Shown piece by piece: positions 1 through 8,698 of a stretch of 64,000 nucleotides of DNA. The position numbers and the translations under genes are program-made. Origin of the DNA: Tamlana carrageenivorans. Lineage in GTDB: Bacteria > Bacteroidota > Bacteroidia > Flavobacteriales > Flavobacteriaceae. The DNA is taken from assembly GCF_002893765.1 (NCBI RefSeq), contig NZ_CP025938.1, positions 3,997,001 through 4,061,000 on the forward strand, given 5' to 3'. Numbering within the stretch: the first letter of the stretch is position 1; every line of letters begins with the position of its first letter. Below the pieces are notes generated by a model that had not been told where the DNA came from, did not search any database, and worked only from the letters and a program-made list of their open reading frames with translations.

Positions 1-1091
1 GCAAAATATTCGGTCACCCCTTCATACATCCATAAATGTTTAGAGAATGTCGGATTCGCATAATCAAAGTACTGAACATCTTCAGAATGCACACTTAAAG
101 GTGTTACAATATGAAAAAACTCATGAGAGACCACATCAATCATACTTTCAGCTAAAGCTTCAGCAGGCATAGCGTCTGCAAAAACAACCACGGTAGAAGA
201 ATGATGTTCTAAGGCCCCAAAACCTTTAGGCGAGTCCTCTTTTCCTTCCGATAGATATAAGAAAATATCATATCTAGGCGTAGAATTGATATCACCCAAA
301 AATGCTTTTTGAGCTTTCATCATTTTATAAACCGTTTCTTTTAACGATTTTGCTGAATGTGCTTTACTAGGAGAATACACACTTAATACAATTTTAATAT
401 CACCAACCTGAAAGGTTTCTACATCCAAATCACCGTACATTAATGGATTATCGGTAATCTCAAAATATTTATCTGCAGTATAACTTGCTGTAGTGGTTTT
501 TCCGTCTTCGCTGGTTTTAGTTCCAACTTCATGTAAAGCCGAAGAACGCACAAAAGTAGAAGGGCTCGTAATGTCTACTTTATATTGGTTTGTTTTTAAA
601 GCATCGAAATAACCAATAAAACCATGTAAGTTTAAAACAAAATTTTTGTCTTCAATATTAGTTCCCGAAGGCGAAAAAGGAGTTTCATGACCAATTCCTC
701 CTACTTCTTCGACATCAAAAGTATCATTAACTAAGTAAGTGATTTTATCCAACTCTTTAGCGTTAGAGATGGTCCAAGTATTGGTGTCTACATTTTTAAC
801 AGGCATTTCATTACCATCGTAATCGTATGCTTTTATATCATCTACATATTTTCCAAAATCGCTAACCGCATAGGTACCTTGAACCACTTTTGGTAATCTA
901 TAAGTTACTTGATCTACAGTAAAACGGCCCGGATCAATAGTTACTGGCACACGATCGTTATTAATATTTACTAAATCCAACGAAGTTTCAATTGGCGTGT
1001 TCACAGCAAGATCGTTCGCTGATATTTTTTTTGTACCACAACTGGCCAATAGCAAGCCTGTAAATGTCAAGGCCAAAATTTTGTTTTTCAT
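1..1091 (-). CDS. M61-family metallopeptidase lipoprotein (partial, C-terminus outside window)
   Basis: This frame opens at the ATG at 1091 on the minus strand and runs off the left edge, so about 363 N-terminal codons are visible. The start encodes a lipoprotein signal peptide ending in a LLLASC-type lipobox, so the product is probably anchored in the periplasm or outer membrane. Around 240-350 the decoded protein contains the zinc site HEFFH, followed by an LWMYEGVTEYF segment. In the M61 (glycyl aminopeptidase-like) family this segment supplies the third metal ligand region. The long beta-rich N-terminal region before the HExxH motif also fits M61, which has an N-terminal beta domain, a catalytic domain and a C-terminal PDZ-like domain. 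The PDZ part would lie outside the window. The gene is divergent from the glycosyltransferase at 1175. Family assignment is by motif only; the substrate is unknown. Confidence 0.85.
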   Translation of the reverse strand, partial: MKNKILALTFTGLLLASCGTKKISANDLAVNTPIETSLDLVNINNDRVPVTIDPGRFTVDQVTYRLPKVVQGTYAVSDFGKYVDDIKAYDYDGNEMPVKNVDTNTWTISNAKELDKITYLVNDTFDVEEVGGIGHETPFSPSGTNIEDKNFVLNLHGFIGYFDALKTNQYKVDITSPSTFVRSSALHEVGTKTSEDGKTTTASYTADKYFEITDNPLMYGDLDVETFQVGDIKIVLSVYSPSKAHSAKSLKETVYKMMKAQKAFLGDINSTPRYDIFLYLSEGKEDSPKGFGALEHHSSTVVVFADAMPAEALAESMIDVVSHEFFHIVTPLSVHSEDVQYFDYANPTFSKHLWMYEGVTEYF

Positions 1092-1174
1092 CTAATATGT
1101 TTTTTGTTAAAATTGATGCGCAAAATACAACTATGAAACGGTAGGTTTAACTAAGGTTTTGTTAAATTCGCAGG

Positions 1175-2182
1175 ATGCAAACACCGCTTGTTAGTATATT
1201 AATACCGTTTAAAAATACTAAAAATTTCATTACGAATTGCCTTACGTCGATAATACAACAAAGTTATACCCATTGGGAATTACTTATTGTAGATGACCAT
1301 TCGACTGATGGAAGTTTTGATATCGTAGAACATTTTGCTTCAAAAGACCCTCGTTTTAAACTTTTTAAAAACGACGGACAAGGTATTATTGATGCTTTAC
1401 GACTTGCATTTCAACACAGTACTGGCGAATTAATTACTCGTATGGATAGTGACGACATTATGCGCCCTAACAAAATTGAAGTTTTAGCGCATCAATTATT
1501 AACTTTCGGAAAAAAACATGTCGCTCTGGGGCAGGTTCATTATTTTGCTGAAGACGGCATTAAAGCAGGCTATAAAAGTTATGAAACATGGCTAAACGCC
1601 TTAACTGAAAAAGGCACCAATTATTCTGAAATCTATAAAGAATGTGTGATCCCCTCCCCTTGTTGGATGATTCACCGTGAAGACTTAATAGCTTGTGATG
1701 CTTTTAATCCGAATCGCTACCCTGAAGATTACGACCTGGCTTTTCGGTTTTACAAGCACGATTTTAAATGTATTCCTTGCGATGTCGTATTGCATGAGTG
1801 GCGCGATTACAGCTATCGGACTTCCCGAACTCATGTGCATTATGCCGAAAACCATTTTATAGATCTTAAGCTAAATTATTTTTTAGAACTTGATTATAAC
1901 CACAATAAAACTTTAGTGGTTTGGGGCGCTGGCAAAAAAGGAAAAACCATTGCCAAAGCCTTAACAACCTTAAATATCCCTTTTGAATGGATTTGCGATA
2001 ATCCTAAAAAAATTGGTAAAGATATTTACGGGACGCTTTTAAAACCTTTTAAGGCTTTAGAAAGTATAACATCACCGCAAAGCATTATAACGGTTGCCAA
2101 TAAAACGGAGCAAAAAGTCATTTTAGAATACATGAATTCTTTAAAACTAAAAGCTATTGAAGACTATGTTTTCTTTTGTTAA
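1175..2182 (+). CDS. Family 2 glycosyltransferase with C-terminal Rossmann-like extension
   Basis: A 335-residue cytoplasmic protein without a signal peptide. Residues 1-210 are a GT-A glycosyltransferase fold: VSILIPFKN at the N-terminus, the VDDHS nucleotide-binding acidic pair at about 40-41, and the metal-binding DSDD at 91-94. It should transfer a sugar from a nucleotide donor to a glycan or lipid acceptor; the acceptor cannot be read from sequence. From about residue 245 a second segment starts with VVWGAGKKGK (the G-x-G-x-x-G of a dinucleotide-binding beta-alpha-beta unit), then a WICDNP strand. Such tails recur in Bacteroidetes GT2 proteins, but their function is not established. The ATG at 1175 is the only good start. 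The BatA-like gene begins 40 bp downstream on the same strand, so the two may be cotranscribed. Confidence 0.85.
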   Translation: MQTPLVSILIPFKNTKNFITNCLTSIIQQSYTHWELLIVDDHSTDGSFDIVEHFASKDPRFKLFKNDGQGIIDALRLAFQHSTGELITRMDSDDIMRPNKIEVLAHQLLTFGKKHVALGQVHYFAEDGIKAGYKSYETWLNALTEKGTNYSEIYKECVIPSPCWMIHREDLIACDAFNPNRYPEDYDLAFRFYKHDFKCIPCDVVLHEWRDYSYRTSRTHVHYAENHFIDLKLNYFLELDYNHNKTLVVWGAGKKGKTIAKALTTLNIPFEWICDNPKKIGKDIYGTLLKPFKALESITSPQSIITVANKTEQKVILEYMNSLKLKAIEDYVFFC

Positions 2183-2222
2183 TGACAAAAAATTATGTAG
2201 GTTTGACTAATCCAAATGAGAT

Positions 2223-4148
2223 ATGCAGTTTAAACACCCCGAACTTCTTTACGCCTTATTTTTACTGCTTATTCCTATTATTGTTCACCTGTTTCAACTT
2301 CGAAAATTTCAGCGTGAAGATTTCACCAATGTCGCTTTTTTAAAAGAAGCCACTTTACAAACAAGAAAGAGTGCGATTATAAAAAAATGGCTCGTTCTTA
2401 TAACCCGTTTAATGCTTTTAGCGGCTCTGGTTTTTGCTTTTGCACAACCCTATACCTCCAAAAAAAATGTTTTTAATAAGGAAAAAGAAACGGTCATTTA
2501 TTTAGACAACTCCTTTAGTATGCAAGCCAAAGGCCAACAAGGGAGCCTTTTAAAACGTGCCGTACAAGATATTATCGCCAACGTAGATAACAATCAAAAT
2601 ATTAGTGTTTTTACCAACGATCAGGTTTTTAAAAATACCACCATAACTGGGATTAAAAACGATTTATTAAAGCTCGATTATACTGCAACCCCATTAACTG
2701 CGCATGCCGCGATATTAAAGGGTAAAACACTTTTTAGCAACCGAACAGACCACTTAAAAAACTTGGTGTTTATTTCTGATTTTCAACAGGACAACTCCAG
2801 TTTTCAGATTGAATCGGACACGCTAATGCCAATAAACCTTGTAAAACTTAGCCCGATAAATGGCAATAATGTTTCTATCGATTCGGCTTACATTTCTAAA
2901 ACAAACGCCACTCAAATAGAGCTTACTGTAAAACTAAAAAACAGTGGTACGACTATAGAAAACTTACCCATTTCACTCTTTAATAATCAAAAGTTAATTG
3001 CAAAAACATCAATAGCACTCCATAAAACAGGAGAAACCACCTTTTCCTTACCTGTCAATCAACCTATTAATGGAAAAATTTCTATTGAAGACTCTGGGCT
3101 ACAGTTTGATAATCATTTGTATTTCAATATCAACAAAGCCACAAAAATTAATGTTTTAGCCATTAATCAGGCTGATGATGATTTCCTAAAGCGCATATAC
3201 ACCAAAGATGTTTTCAATTACACGGCGACGGAAGAAAAGCAATTAAGTTTTAACATCATTGACCAACAACATCTTATTATTCTCAACGAATTAAAATCGC
3301 TATCAACAGCTTTAACAACAGCTTTAAAGGAGTTTTCAAATCAAGGCGGCTCTATAATAATTATCCCTTCAAAAGACATTCAGATAAATAGCTACAACCA
3401 GTTTTTAAATACGTTTGGAGCACAATTCTCAAAGGAAATCCCCATAGAAAAGAGCATTACCAACATAAATTATAGTCACCCGCTATTTAACAACGGGGTT
3501 TTTGAAAAGCAAGTAAAGAACTTTCGGTATCCAAAAGTTTCAAGTTTTTACGAACTAACATCGAATCGTGGTGCTTCAGCGTTACAATTTGAAGACGGTA
3601 AATCTTTTTTATCACAATCCGGTCAAGTTTATGTATTTGCTTCAGCATTAAATCAAGAAAATTCAAGTTTTAAAAATTCACCACTTATTGTTCCCACACT
3701 GTTCAATATTGGTAAACAAAGTTTTAAAATCCCAAGCTTGTACTATACTATTGGTCGTGATCATACCTTTGATGTAGACACGCAAATACAACAAGATGCC
3801 GTGTTATCGTTGGTAAAGAATGACATCCATTTGATTCCGAGACAACAATATTTCAACAATAAAGTGGTTATTAAAACCTCTGAAGCTCCAACAAAAGATG
3901 GTATTTATGCCATTATGCATACCAATGACACCATAAAACATGTGAGTTTTAATTACGATAAAAAAGAAAGCGATTTAAGTTACCGCAATTTATCTGATTT
4001 AAAACAGCTAACCATAGGCGACTCGGTGACTAAAATTTTTGACAGCATAAAAAGTGACACAAAAATTAATGCCCTATGGAAATGGTTTGTTATTTTTGCA
4101 CTAGCGTTATTGATTATTGAAATGCTCATCTTAAAATTCTTTAAATGA
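2223..4148 (+). CDS. BatA-domain membrane protein with von Willebrand A-like region
   Basis: A 641-residue inner-membrane protein. The N-terminus (about residues 1-75) is the BatA/aerotolerance-regulator signature: LLYALFLLLIPIIVHLFQLRKFQ, then the FTNVAFLKE motif and a second membrane helix. After it comes a soluble domain containing YLDNSFSM, a DxSxS-like metal-ion site of von Willebrand factor A folds, then a long periplasmic-type region. A single C-terminal helix (about 620-638) ends in a short basic tail. In Flavobacteriaceae this gene is often found directly upstream of a dihydroorotase-like gene, as here, where the stop overlaps the next ATG by 4 bp (ATGA), indicating translational coupling. 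The precise function of single BatA-like proteins outside bat operons is unknown. Confidence 0.8.
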   Translation: MQFKHPELLYALFLLLIPIIVHLFQLRKFQREDFTNVAFLKEATLQTRKSAIIKKWLVLITRLMLLAALVFAFAQPYTSKKNVFNKEKETVIYLDNSFSMQAKGQQGSLLKRAVQDIIANVDNNQNISVFTNDQVFKNTTITGIKNDLLKLDYTATPLTAHAAILKGKTLFSNRTDHLKNLVFISDFQQDNSSFQIESDTLMPINLVKLSPINGNNVSIDSAYISKTNATQIELTVKLKNSGTTIENLPISLFNNQKLIAKTSIALHKTGETTFSLPVNQPINGKISIEDSGLQFDNHLYFNINKATKINVLAINQADDDFLKRIYTKDVFNYTATEEKQLSFNIIDQQHLIILNELKSLSTALTTALKEFSNQGGSIIIIPSKDIQINSYNQFLNTFGAQFSKEIPIEKSITNINYSHPLFNNGVFEKQVKNFRYPKVSSFYELTSNRGASALQFEDGKSFLSQSGQVYVFASALNQENSSFKNSPLIVPTLFNIGKQSFKIPSLYYTIGRDHTFDVDTQIQQDAVLSLVKNDIHLIPRQQYFNNKVVIKTSEAPTKDGIYAIMHTNDTIKHVSFNYDKKESDLSYRNLSDLKQLTIGDSVTKIFDSIKSDTKINALWKWFVIFALALLIIEMLILKFFK

Positions 4149-5401
4149 ACATACTTATAAAATCGGCCACGATAATAGATTCGAAAAGCGAATTTCACAA
4201 TGCTTCTCATGATTTATTAATCGAAAATGGTGTGATTACTAAGATTGCCACAAGCATAAAAAACCCTAATAATTATCAAGAAATTCAACTTGACAACCTT
4301 CATATTTCACAAGGGTGGTTTGATAGTGGTGTTAGTTTTGGCGAACCTGGATGGGAAGAGCGCGAAACGATTGCTAACGGATTAAAAACTGCGGCACTTT
4401 CTGGATTTACAGCGGTGGCATTAAATGCTAATAGCAATCCAGTTATCGACTCGAATGCCGACATCACCTTTATAAAAGCAAAATCTCAAAATAACGCGGT
4501 GAACCTTTTGCCTATTGGTGCTTTAACCGTAGCAAGTAAAGGAGAAGATTTGGCCGAACTTTACGATATGAGTTCTGCGGGAGCTGCGGCTTTTTACGAT
4601 TATAAAAGACCGATTTCTAATCCGAATTTAATGAAAATAGCTTTGCAGTATGCTGCTAATTTCGACGGACTAGTTTGTTCGTTTCCACAAGAAAATAAAA
4701 TTGCTGGTAAAGGTGTGGTTCATGAGCATATTGCAAGCACGCGATTAGGCTTAAAAGGCATACCAGCTTTAGCTGAAGAAATGCAAGTTTCAAGAGATTT
4801 ATTTTTGTTAGAATACACGGGCGGAAAGCTTCATATTCCAACCATTTCTGCAGCCCGTTCGGTAGCTTTAATTCGTGAAGCCAAAAAGAAAAAACTGGAT
4901 GTTACCTGTAGTGTTGCCATTCATAATTTAATATTTACAGATGAAGCCCTAAGCGATTTTAACACCCACTTTAAAGTGCTGCCGCCTCTTCGTACCCAAG
5001 AGGATGCCGATGCCCTTATTGAAGGTATTAAGGACGGTACCATCGATATGGTAACTACCGACCATAACCCTTTAAATATCGAATTGAAAAAAATTGAATT
5101 CGACTATGCCGATTACGGAACCATAGGTTTAGAAAGTGCGTTTGGCGCCTTACAAAAACTATTTACAACTAAGAAAACCATCGATATTTTAACCCGCGGA
5201 AAAGACCGTTTCGGACTGGAACAAACACCTATAAAAGAAGGTACTGTTGCTAACCTCACGCTTTTTAATCCGAATACCAAATCGACATTCACTAAAGCTG
5301 ATATACTTTCAAAATCAAAGAATGCCATTTTTGAAAATGAAAGTTTAAACGGATACGTTTACGGCATAATCGCTAATCAACAAGCGGTTTTAAAATCATA
5401 A
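4145..5401 (+). CDS. Dihydroorotase-like amidohydrolase lacking the metal-binding HxH
   Basis: A 418-residue amidohydrolase-fold protein whose overall layout (N-terminal beta sandwich, barrel, C-terminal NLTLFNP segment) matches type I dihydroorotase, the pyrimidine-pathway enzyme. The canonical D-x-H-x-H-x-R-E-P-G motif, whose two histidines bind zinc and whose arginine binds substrate, reads DSGVSFGEPG at residues 60-69. Both histidines and the arginine are therefore replaced (Gly62, Ser64, Gly66). A later HIP segment and the TTDHNP motif, which holds the catalytic Asp of the family, are still present. The protein may be a non-catalytic PyrC'-type partner of aspartate transcarbamoylase, or it may act by other chemistry. 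It is likely to be labelled dihydroorotase by automatic annotation, and that should be read with caution. It is translationally coupled to the BatA-like gene. Confidence 0.8.
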   Translation: MNILIKSATIIDSKSEFHNASHDLLIENGVITKIATSIKNPNNYQEIQLDNLHISQGWFDSGVSFGEPGWEERETIANGLKTAALSGFTAVALNANSNPVIDSNADITFIKAKSQNNAVNLLPIGALTVASKGEDLAELYDMSSAGAAAFYDYKRPISNPNLMKIALQYAANFDGLVCSFPQENKIAGKGVVHEHIASTRLGLKGIPALAEEMQVSRDLFLLEYTGGKLHIPTISAARSVALIREAKKKKLDVTCSVAIHNLIFTDEALSDFNTHFKVLPPLRTQEDADALIEGIKDGTIDMVTTDHNPLNIELKKIEFDYADYGTIGLESAFGALQKLFTTKKTIDILTRGKDRFGLEQTPIKEGTVANLTLFNPNTKSTFTKADILSKSKNAIFENESLNGYVYGIIANQQAVLKS

Positions 5402-5405
5402 TTAA

Positions 5406-5738
5406 ATGACAGAACAGGATATAGAAAATGGGCGTAAAAATGCCATAATTAGTTATATAACTATTTTTGGTGTGATTATCGCCTTCTATTTAAATAATGA
5501 AAAGCCTAGTGTTTTTGCAAGTTTCCACATCCGACAATCGCTAGGACTTTGGTTAACATTTTTTGCCCTTGGTTATATTGTTGGTGCTTTTGATAGCTGG
5601 CTTATCACCTCTGCTTTTTATTTGTTTTTTGCCGTGCTTTTTATTTTTGGTTTTTCAAATGCTTTAACCAGAAAAACACAGCCAGCGCCTTTAGTTGGCG
5701 CTTTTTATCAAAAAATATTTGCAAATATTGGAATATAA
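5406..5738 (+). CDS. DUF4870-like small membrane protein
   Basis: A 110-residue protein with three predicted membrane helices (about residues 15-31, 47-62 and 66-88) and a FHIRQ segment just before the second helix. That H-x-R-Q layout is typical of the DUF4870 / Tic20-like small membrane family, found widely in Bacteroidetes without assigned function. It starts 4 bp after the dihydroorotase-like stop and ends 1 bp before the next ATG (5740), so it sits in the middle of a tightly packed operon running from 2223 (perhaps 1175) to 6399. Confidence 0.7.
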   Translation: MTEQDIENGRKNAIISYITIFGVIIAFYLNNEKPSVFASFHIRQSLGLWLTFFALGYIVGAFDSWLITSAFYLFFAVLFIFGFSNALTRKTQPAPLVGAFYQKIFANIGI

Positions 5739-5739
5739 C

Positions 5740-6399
5740 ATGGAAAACACATCACTTTCTTTACAACACCTTATTAGAAAATCTAGTTTAACCGAAAATG
5801 CACCATTATTAATCATGATGCATGGTTATGGTAGTGATGAAAATGATTTGTTTTCGTTTGCTAGCGAACTACCTAAAGAACTATTTATCATTTCCGTAAA
5901 GGCTCCTTACCCTTTGGCTCCTTACGGAAACGCTTGGTATGCCATTAACTTTGATGCCGAAAAAGGCAAGTGGAATGATATCGAACAAGCCCAACAATCC
6001 CGCGATTTAATTGCTAATTTTATTGATGAAGCTGTTGAAGCTTATCCTGTAAATAAAAATAATGTGTCACTTTTAGGCTTTAGCCAAGGTAGCATTTTAA
6101 GCTATGGGGTGGCTCTTAATTATCCTGAAAAGGTTAAAAACATTGTGGCTTTAAGTGGCTATTTAGTTCAAGATATTTTCCCTGATGATATCGCCGCGAA
6201 AGATTACTCAAACTTAGATTTTTATTGTTCACACGGTAGCGTAGATCAAGTAATTCCTGTGGAATGGGCCAGACAAACAGCACCTTTTTTAAATAATTTA
6301 AATATTAAAAATCAATATTCTGAATTTCCTGTTGGTCATGGTGTAGCACCTCAAAATTTTCATGAGTTCAAAGCTTGGCTTACAGCACGCATTGGGTAG
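5740..6399 (+). CDS. Alpha/beta hydrolase, carboxylesterase/phospholipase family
   Basis: A 219-residue cytoplasmic esterase of the short carboxylesterase (YpfH/EstB-like) group. The visible features are an oxyanion-hole HGYG (about 28-31), the nucleophile elbow GFSQG with Ser115, an acidic SVDQVIPVE segment and the catalytic histidine in VGHGV near the C-terminus. It should hydrolyse short acyl esters; the natural substrate is unknown. I place the start at 5740 (MENTS) rather than the in-frame ATG at 5695, because the upstream start would overlap the preceding gene by 44 bp and the family begins close to MENTS. It is the last gene of the operon; about 115 bp separate it from the next hydrolase. 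Confidence 0.85.
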   Translation: MENTSLSLQHLIRKSSLTENAPLLIMMHGYGSDENDLFSFASELPKELFIISVKAPYPLAPYGNAWYAINFDAEKGKWNDIEQAQQSRDLIANFIDEAVEAYPVNKNNVSLLGFSQGSILSYGVALNYPEKVKNIVALSGYLVQDIFPDDIAAKDYSNLDFYCSHGSVDQVIPVEWARQTAPFLNNLNIKNQYSEFPVGHGVAPQNFHEFKAWLTARIG

Positions 6400-6514
6400 T
6401 TAGCTGATTGATGCGCCTAGAAAAGGCATAAGTTCAATCAAATTTTAAAGTGAAACTACACGCAAATTATTTATCTTTCTGAATAAATTTCGTGTCCTAT
6501 AATATCCTTCAGAA

Positions 6515-7381
6515 ATGATAAAAACACCATTTACGCTACTTATTATATTAAGTTTTGTGTGTAACAGTTTTAGCCAGTCGGTTAAATTCAAACCTGTTAA
6601 ATACCCCTCAAATTACACCGCTACTATCGATCAGGTTTACACCGAAATAAACGGTTGGAAAGGTCGCATGGATTTATACACCAATTCGACTTCTGAAACG
6701 CCGACACCTATAGTTATTAATATACATGGCGGCGGATGGGAATCTGGGCAAAAAGAATCGCAAACCGGTTTTGGTACATTCTTTAAAAAAGGCTATGCTG
6801 TGGCTAATGTGGAATATCGTTTAACAGATGTTGCTCCTGCTCCTGCGGCTATCCAGGATGTGAGATGTGCATTAATTTACATTTACGAACACGCCAAGTC
6901 ACTCAATGTTGACACCGATAAAATTGTGATCATGGGAGGTTCTGCAGGAGGTCATCTTGCTCTTATGGCAGGTTTGTTAGGAAACAACAAAAAGTTTGAT
7001 ACTAACTGTCATTACAAAGGCACTATAAAAGTTGCCGCCATTATCGATGAATATGGACCTGCAGATTTAACCGTTTTACATCACGATGGTTCGGCTAAAA
7101 GATGGTTAAACAACCACCACCTCAACACAGAATTCGTGAAATCGGTTTCACCCATGTACTACGTTTCTAAAGATAGTCCGCCTACCTTCATTATTCATGG
7201 CGACAAAGACCCTACGGTGCCCTATTCTCAATCGGTTAAGCTTTACAAAAAATTAAAAGCACAAGGTGTTAAAACAGAGTTTATGACGGTTAAAGGCGGG
7301 AAACACGGTAATTTTTCAAGATCACAAAAATCGGATTTTGGTAAATTTGTCTGGCCGTTTTTGGAGTCGTTGGGTTTATAA
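6515..7381 (+). CDS. Secreted alpha/beta hydrolase (BD-FAE / lipase-esterase-like)
   Basis: A 288-residue hydrolase with a cleavable signal peptide (MIKTPFTLLIILSFVCNSFS, cleavage near residue 20), so probably periplasmic. HGGGW at 71-75 is the oxyanion-hole motif and GGSAGG at 141-146 carries the nucleophile Ser143. GDKDPTVPY supplies the acid and KHGNF the histidine near residue 275. The arrangement fits the BD-FAE (bifunctional feruloyl/acetyl-xylan esterase) and hormone-sensitive-lipase-like esterases common in polysaccharide-degrading Bacteroidetes. No carbohydrate-degradation genes surround it, so a role in glycan deacylation is only a possibility. Confidence 0.8.
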   Translation: MIKTPFTLLIILSFVCNSFSQSVKFKPVKYPSNYTATIDQVYTEINGWKGRMDLYTNSTSETPTPIVINIHGGGWESGQKESQTGFGTFFKKGYAVANVEYRLTDVAPAPAAIQDVRCALIYIYEHAKSLNVDTDKIVIMGGSAGGHLALMAGLLGNNKKFDTNCHYKGTIKVAAIIDEYGPADLTVLHHDGSAKRWLNNHHLNTEFVKSVSPMYYVSKDSPPTFIIHGDKDPTVPYSQSVKLYKKLKAQGVKTEFMTVKGGKHGNFSRSQKSDFGKFVWPFLESLGL

Positions 7382-7648
7382 TGCTATTTGCTTTAGGCTT
7401 TAGGCTTTAGGCTTTAGGCTAAATGCATCGCACTAAAAAAATGTCGTTGGAGAATTAAAGTGGTAGAGATTCAGAGATTATATACCCTTCGACAGGCTCA
7501 GTGTGACAACTTGCTATTTCAGTTAAAGTTAATATTATAGTTTTCAACTTAACTTTAAACTTTAAACTCTACCCCCTTCACAAAACCTTATTTGACAACG
7601 CCTTACGGTTACACAATTAGACGCACCAACAATTCAACAAACAAAAAC
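7382..7648. repeat. Convergent intergenic spacer with a (CTTTAGG)4 tandem repeat and a dispersed-repeat copy
   Basis: This gap lies between two genes that point at each other. It holds four perfect tandem copies of CTTTAGG at 7391-7418, and a copy of the dispersed palindromic element (CTTCGACAGGCTCAGTGTGAC, 7487-7507). Near 7548-7567 there is a low-complexity ACTTTAAACTTTAAACT stretch. No coding frame or clear intrinsic terminator was seen. Confidence 0.75.
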
Positions 7649-8620
7649 CTACATAAAAACCTCAATACACTTCGCGCCTTCAGATTTAAGTGTTACGTTG
7701 TTAATACTTGCTGGCAAAAGGATGGTCTCGCCTCTTTTAATACTGTAATTTGAATTATTACAAAGAAGTTCTACGTCACCTTCAACACAGATATAAATTA
7801 CAAAGGAATCTAATTCTGTAAAATCGCGGTTAATAGAGGCATCAACATCAATAATATTGGTTTTAAAGTAAGGTGAATTTACAAGGGTATGCGCTTCGTT
7901 TTTAGCTGTTTTGTATGCCGTTTTATACGAATCGTGTACTTTATAATCTAAAACATCGATAGCTAAATCGTTATGTAAATCACGTTTCTTTCCCGTTTTA
8001 GCGTCTACACGATCGTAATCGTAAATACGGTATGTGATATCGGAAGTTTGTTGAATTTCCGCCAACAAAACCCCGGCACCAATGGCGTGAACACGCCCTG
8101 TAGGAATGTAAAACGTATCACCACTCTGCACCGTTTCATGGTGCATCACATCTAAAATCGTATTATTTTCTAAGTATGTTTTATAGGCTTCTTTACTTAT
8201 TTCTTTATCGAAACCTACAATAAGTTCGGCATTTTCATCAGCTTGCATGACATACCACATTTCATTTTTCCCAAAGGAATTATGACGCTCCTTAGCAATT
8301 TCATTACTAGGATGTACTTGAACAGACAACGGTGTTTTGGCATCAATAAACTTAATCAGTAATGGAAAATCCTCTCCAAAAGCTTCATAAACCTTCTTAC
8401 CTATAAAATCGCCTTGATATGTTTTTATTAAATCCTTTAAAGTACTGCCTTGTAAGGCACCTCGAGTTACTACGGTTTCATCTCCAGAAACATCAGAAAT
8501 CTCCCAAGATTCACCAATACAATCTTCGGTATATTTTTTATGGAGTTGCGTTTTTAGTTTCTCACCGCCCCAAATACGGTATTTAAATAATGGGGTAAAC
8601 TTTAAAGGGTACAATTTCAT
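7649..8620 (-). CDS. manA: Mannose-6-phosphate isomerase, class I
   Basis: A 323-residue cupin-fold enzyme that interconverts mannose-6-phosphate and fructose-6-phosphate, feeding GDP-mannose and surface glycan synthesis. It starts with the class I hallmark FKYRIWGGEKL. It carries the zinc-site stretch VQVHPSNEIA (about residue 103), a downstream histidine in YIPTGRVHAIG and the family's AEIQQTSDITYRIYDYDR segment. It is the short bacterial form (about 320 residues) without the C-terminal extension of eukaryotic enzymes. The ATG at 8620 is the only plausible start. It is transcribed alone, in the same direction as the outer-membrane receptor upstream. Confidence 0.92.
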   Translation of the reverse strand: MKLYPLKFTPLFKYRIWGGEKLKTQLHKKYTEDCIGESWEISDVSGDETVVTRGALQGSTLKDLIKTYQGDFIGKKVYEAFGEDFPLLIKFIDAKTPLSVQVHPSNEIAKERHNSFGKNEMWYVMQADENAELIVGFDKEISKEAYKTYLENNTILDVMHHETVQSGDTFYIPTGRVHAIGAGVLLAEIQQTSDITYRIYDYDRVDAKTGKKRDLHNDLAIDVLDYKVHDSYKTAYKTAKNEAHTLVNSPYFKTNIIDVDASINRDFTELDSFVIYICVEGDVELLCNNSNYSIKRGETILLPASINNVTLKSEGAKCIEVFM

Positions 8621-8698
8621 AAGCCGTTGGTTTTAAAACATAATTTATTAGCTTGGTAAGCACAAAGCTAAACATTTTTAGACCAAAACCAAGCTAGC

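Noticed and set aside
7391..7418. Four CTTTAGG units as a possible CRISPR or satellite array
   Set aside because: Units are 7 bp with no spacers, so this is a simple tandem repeat.
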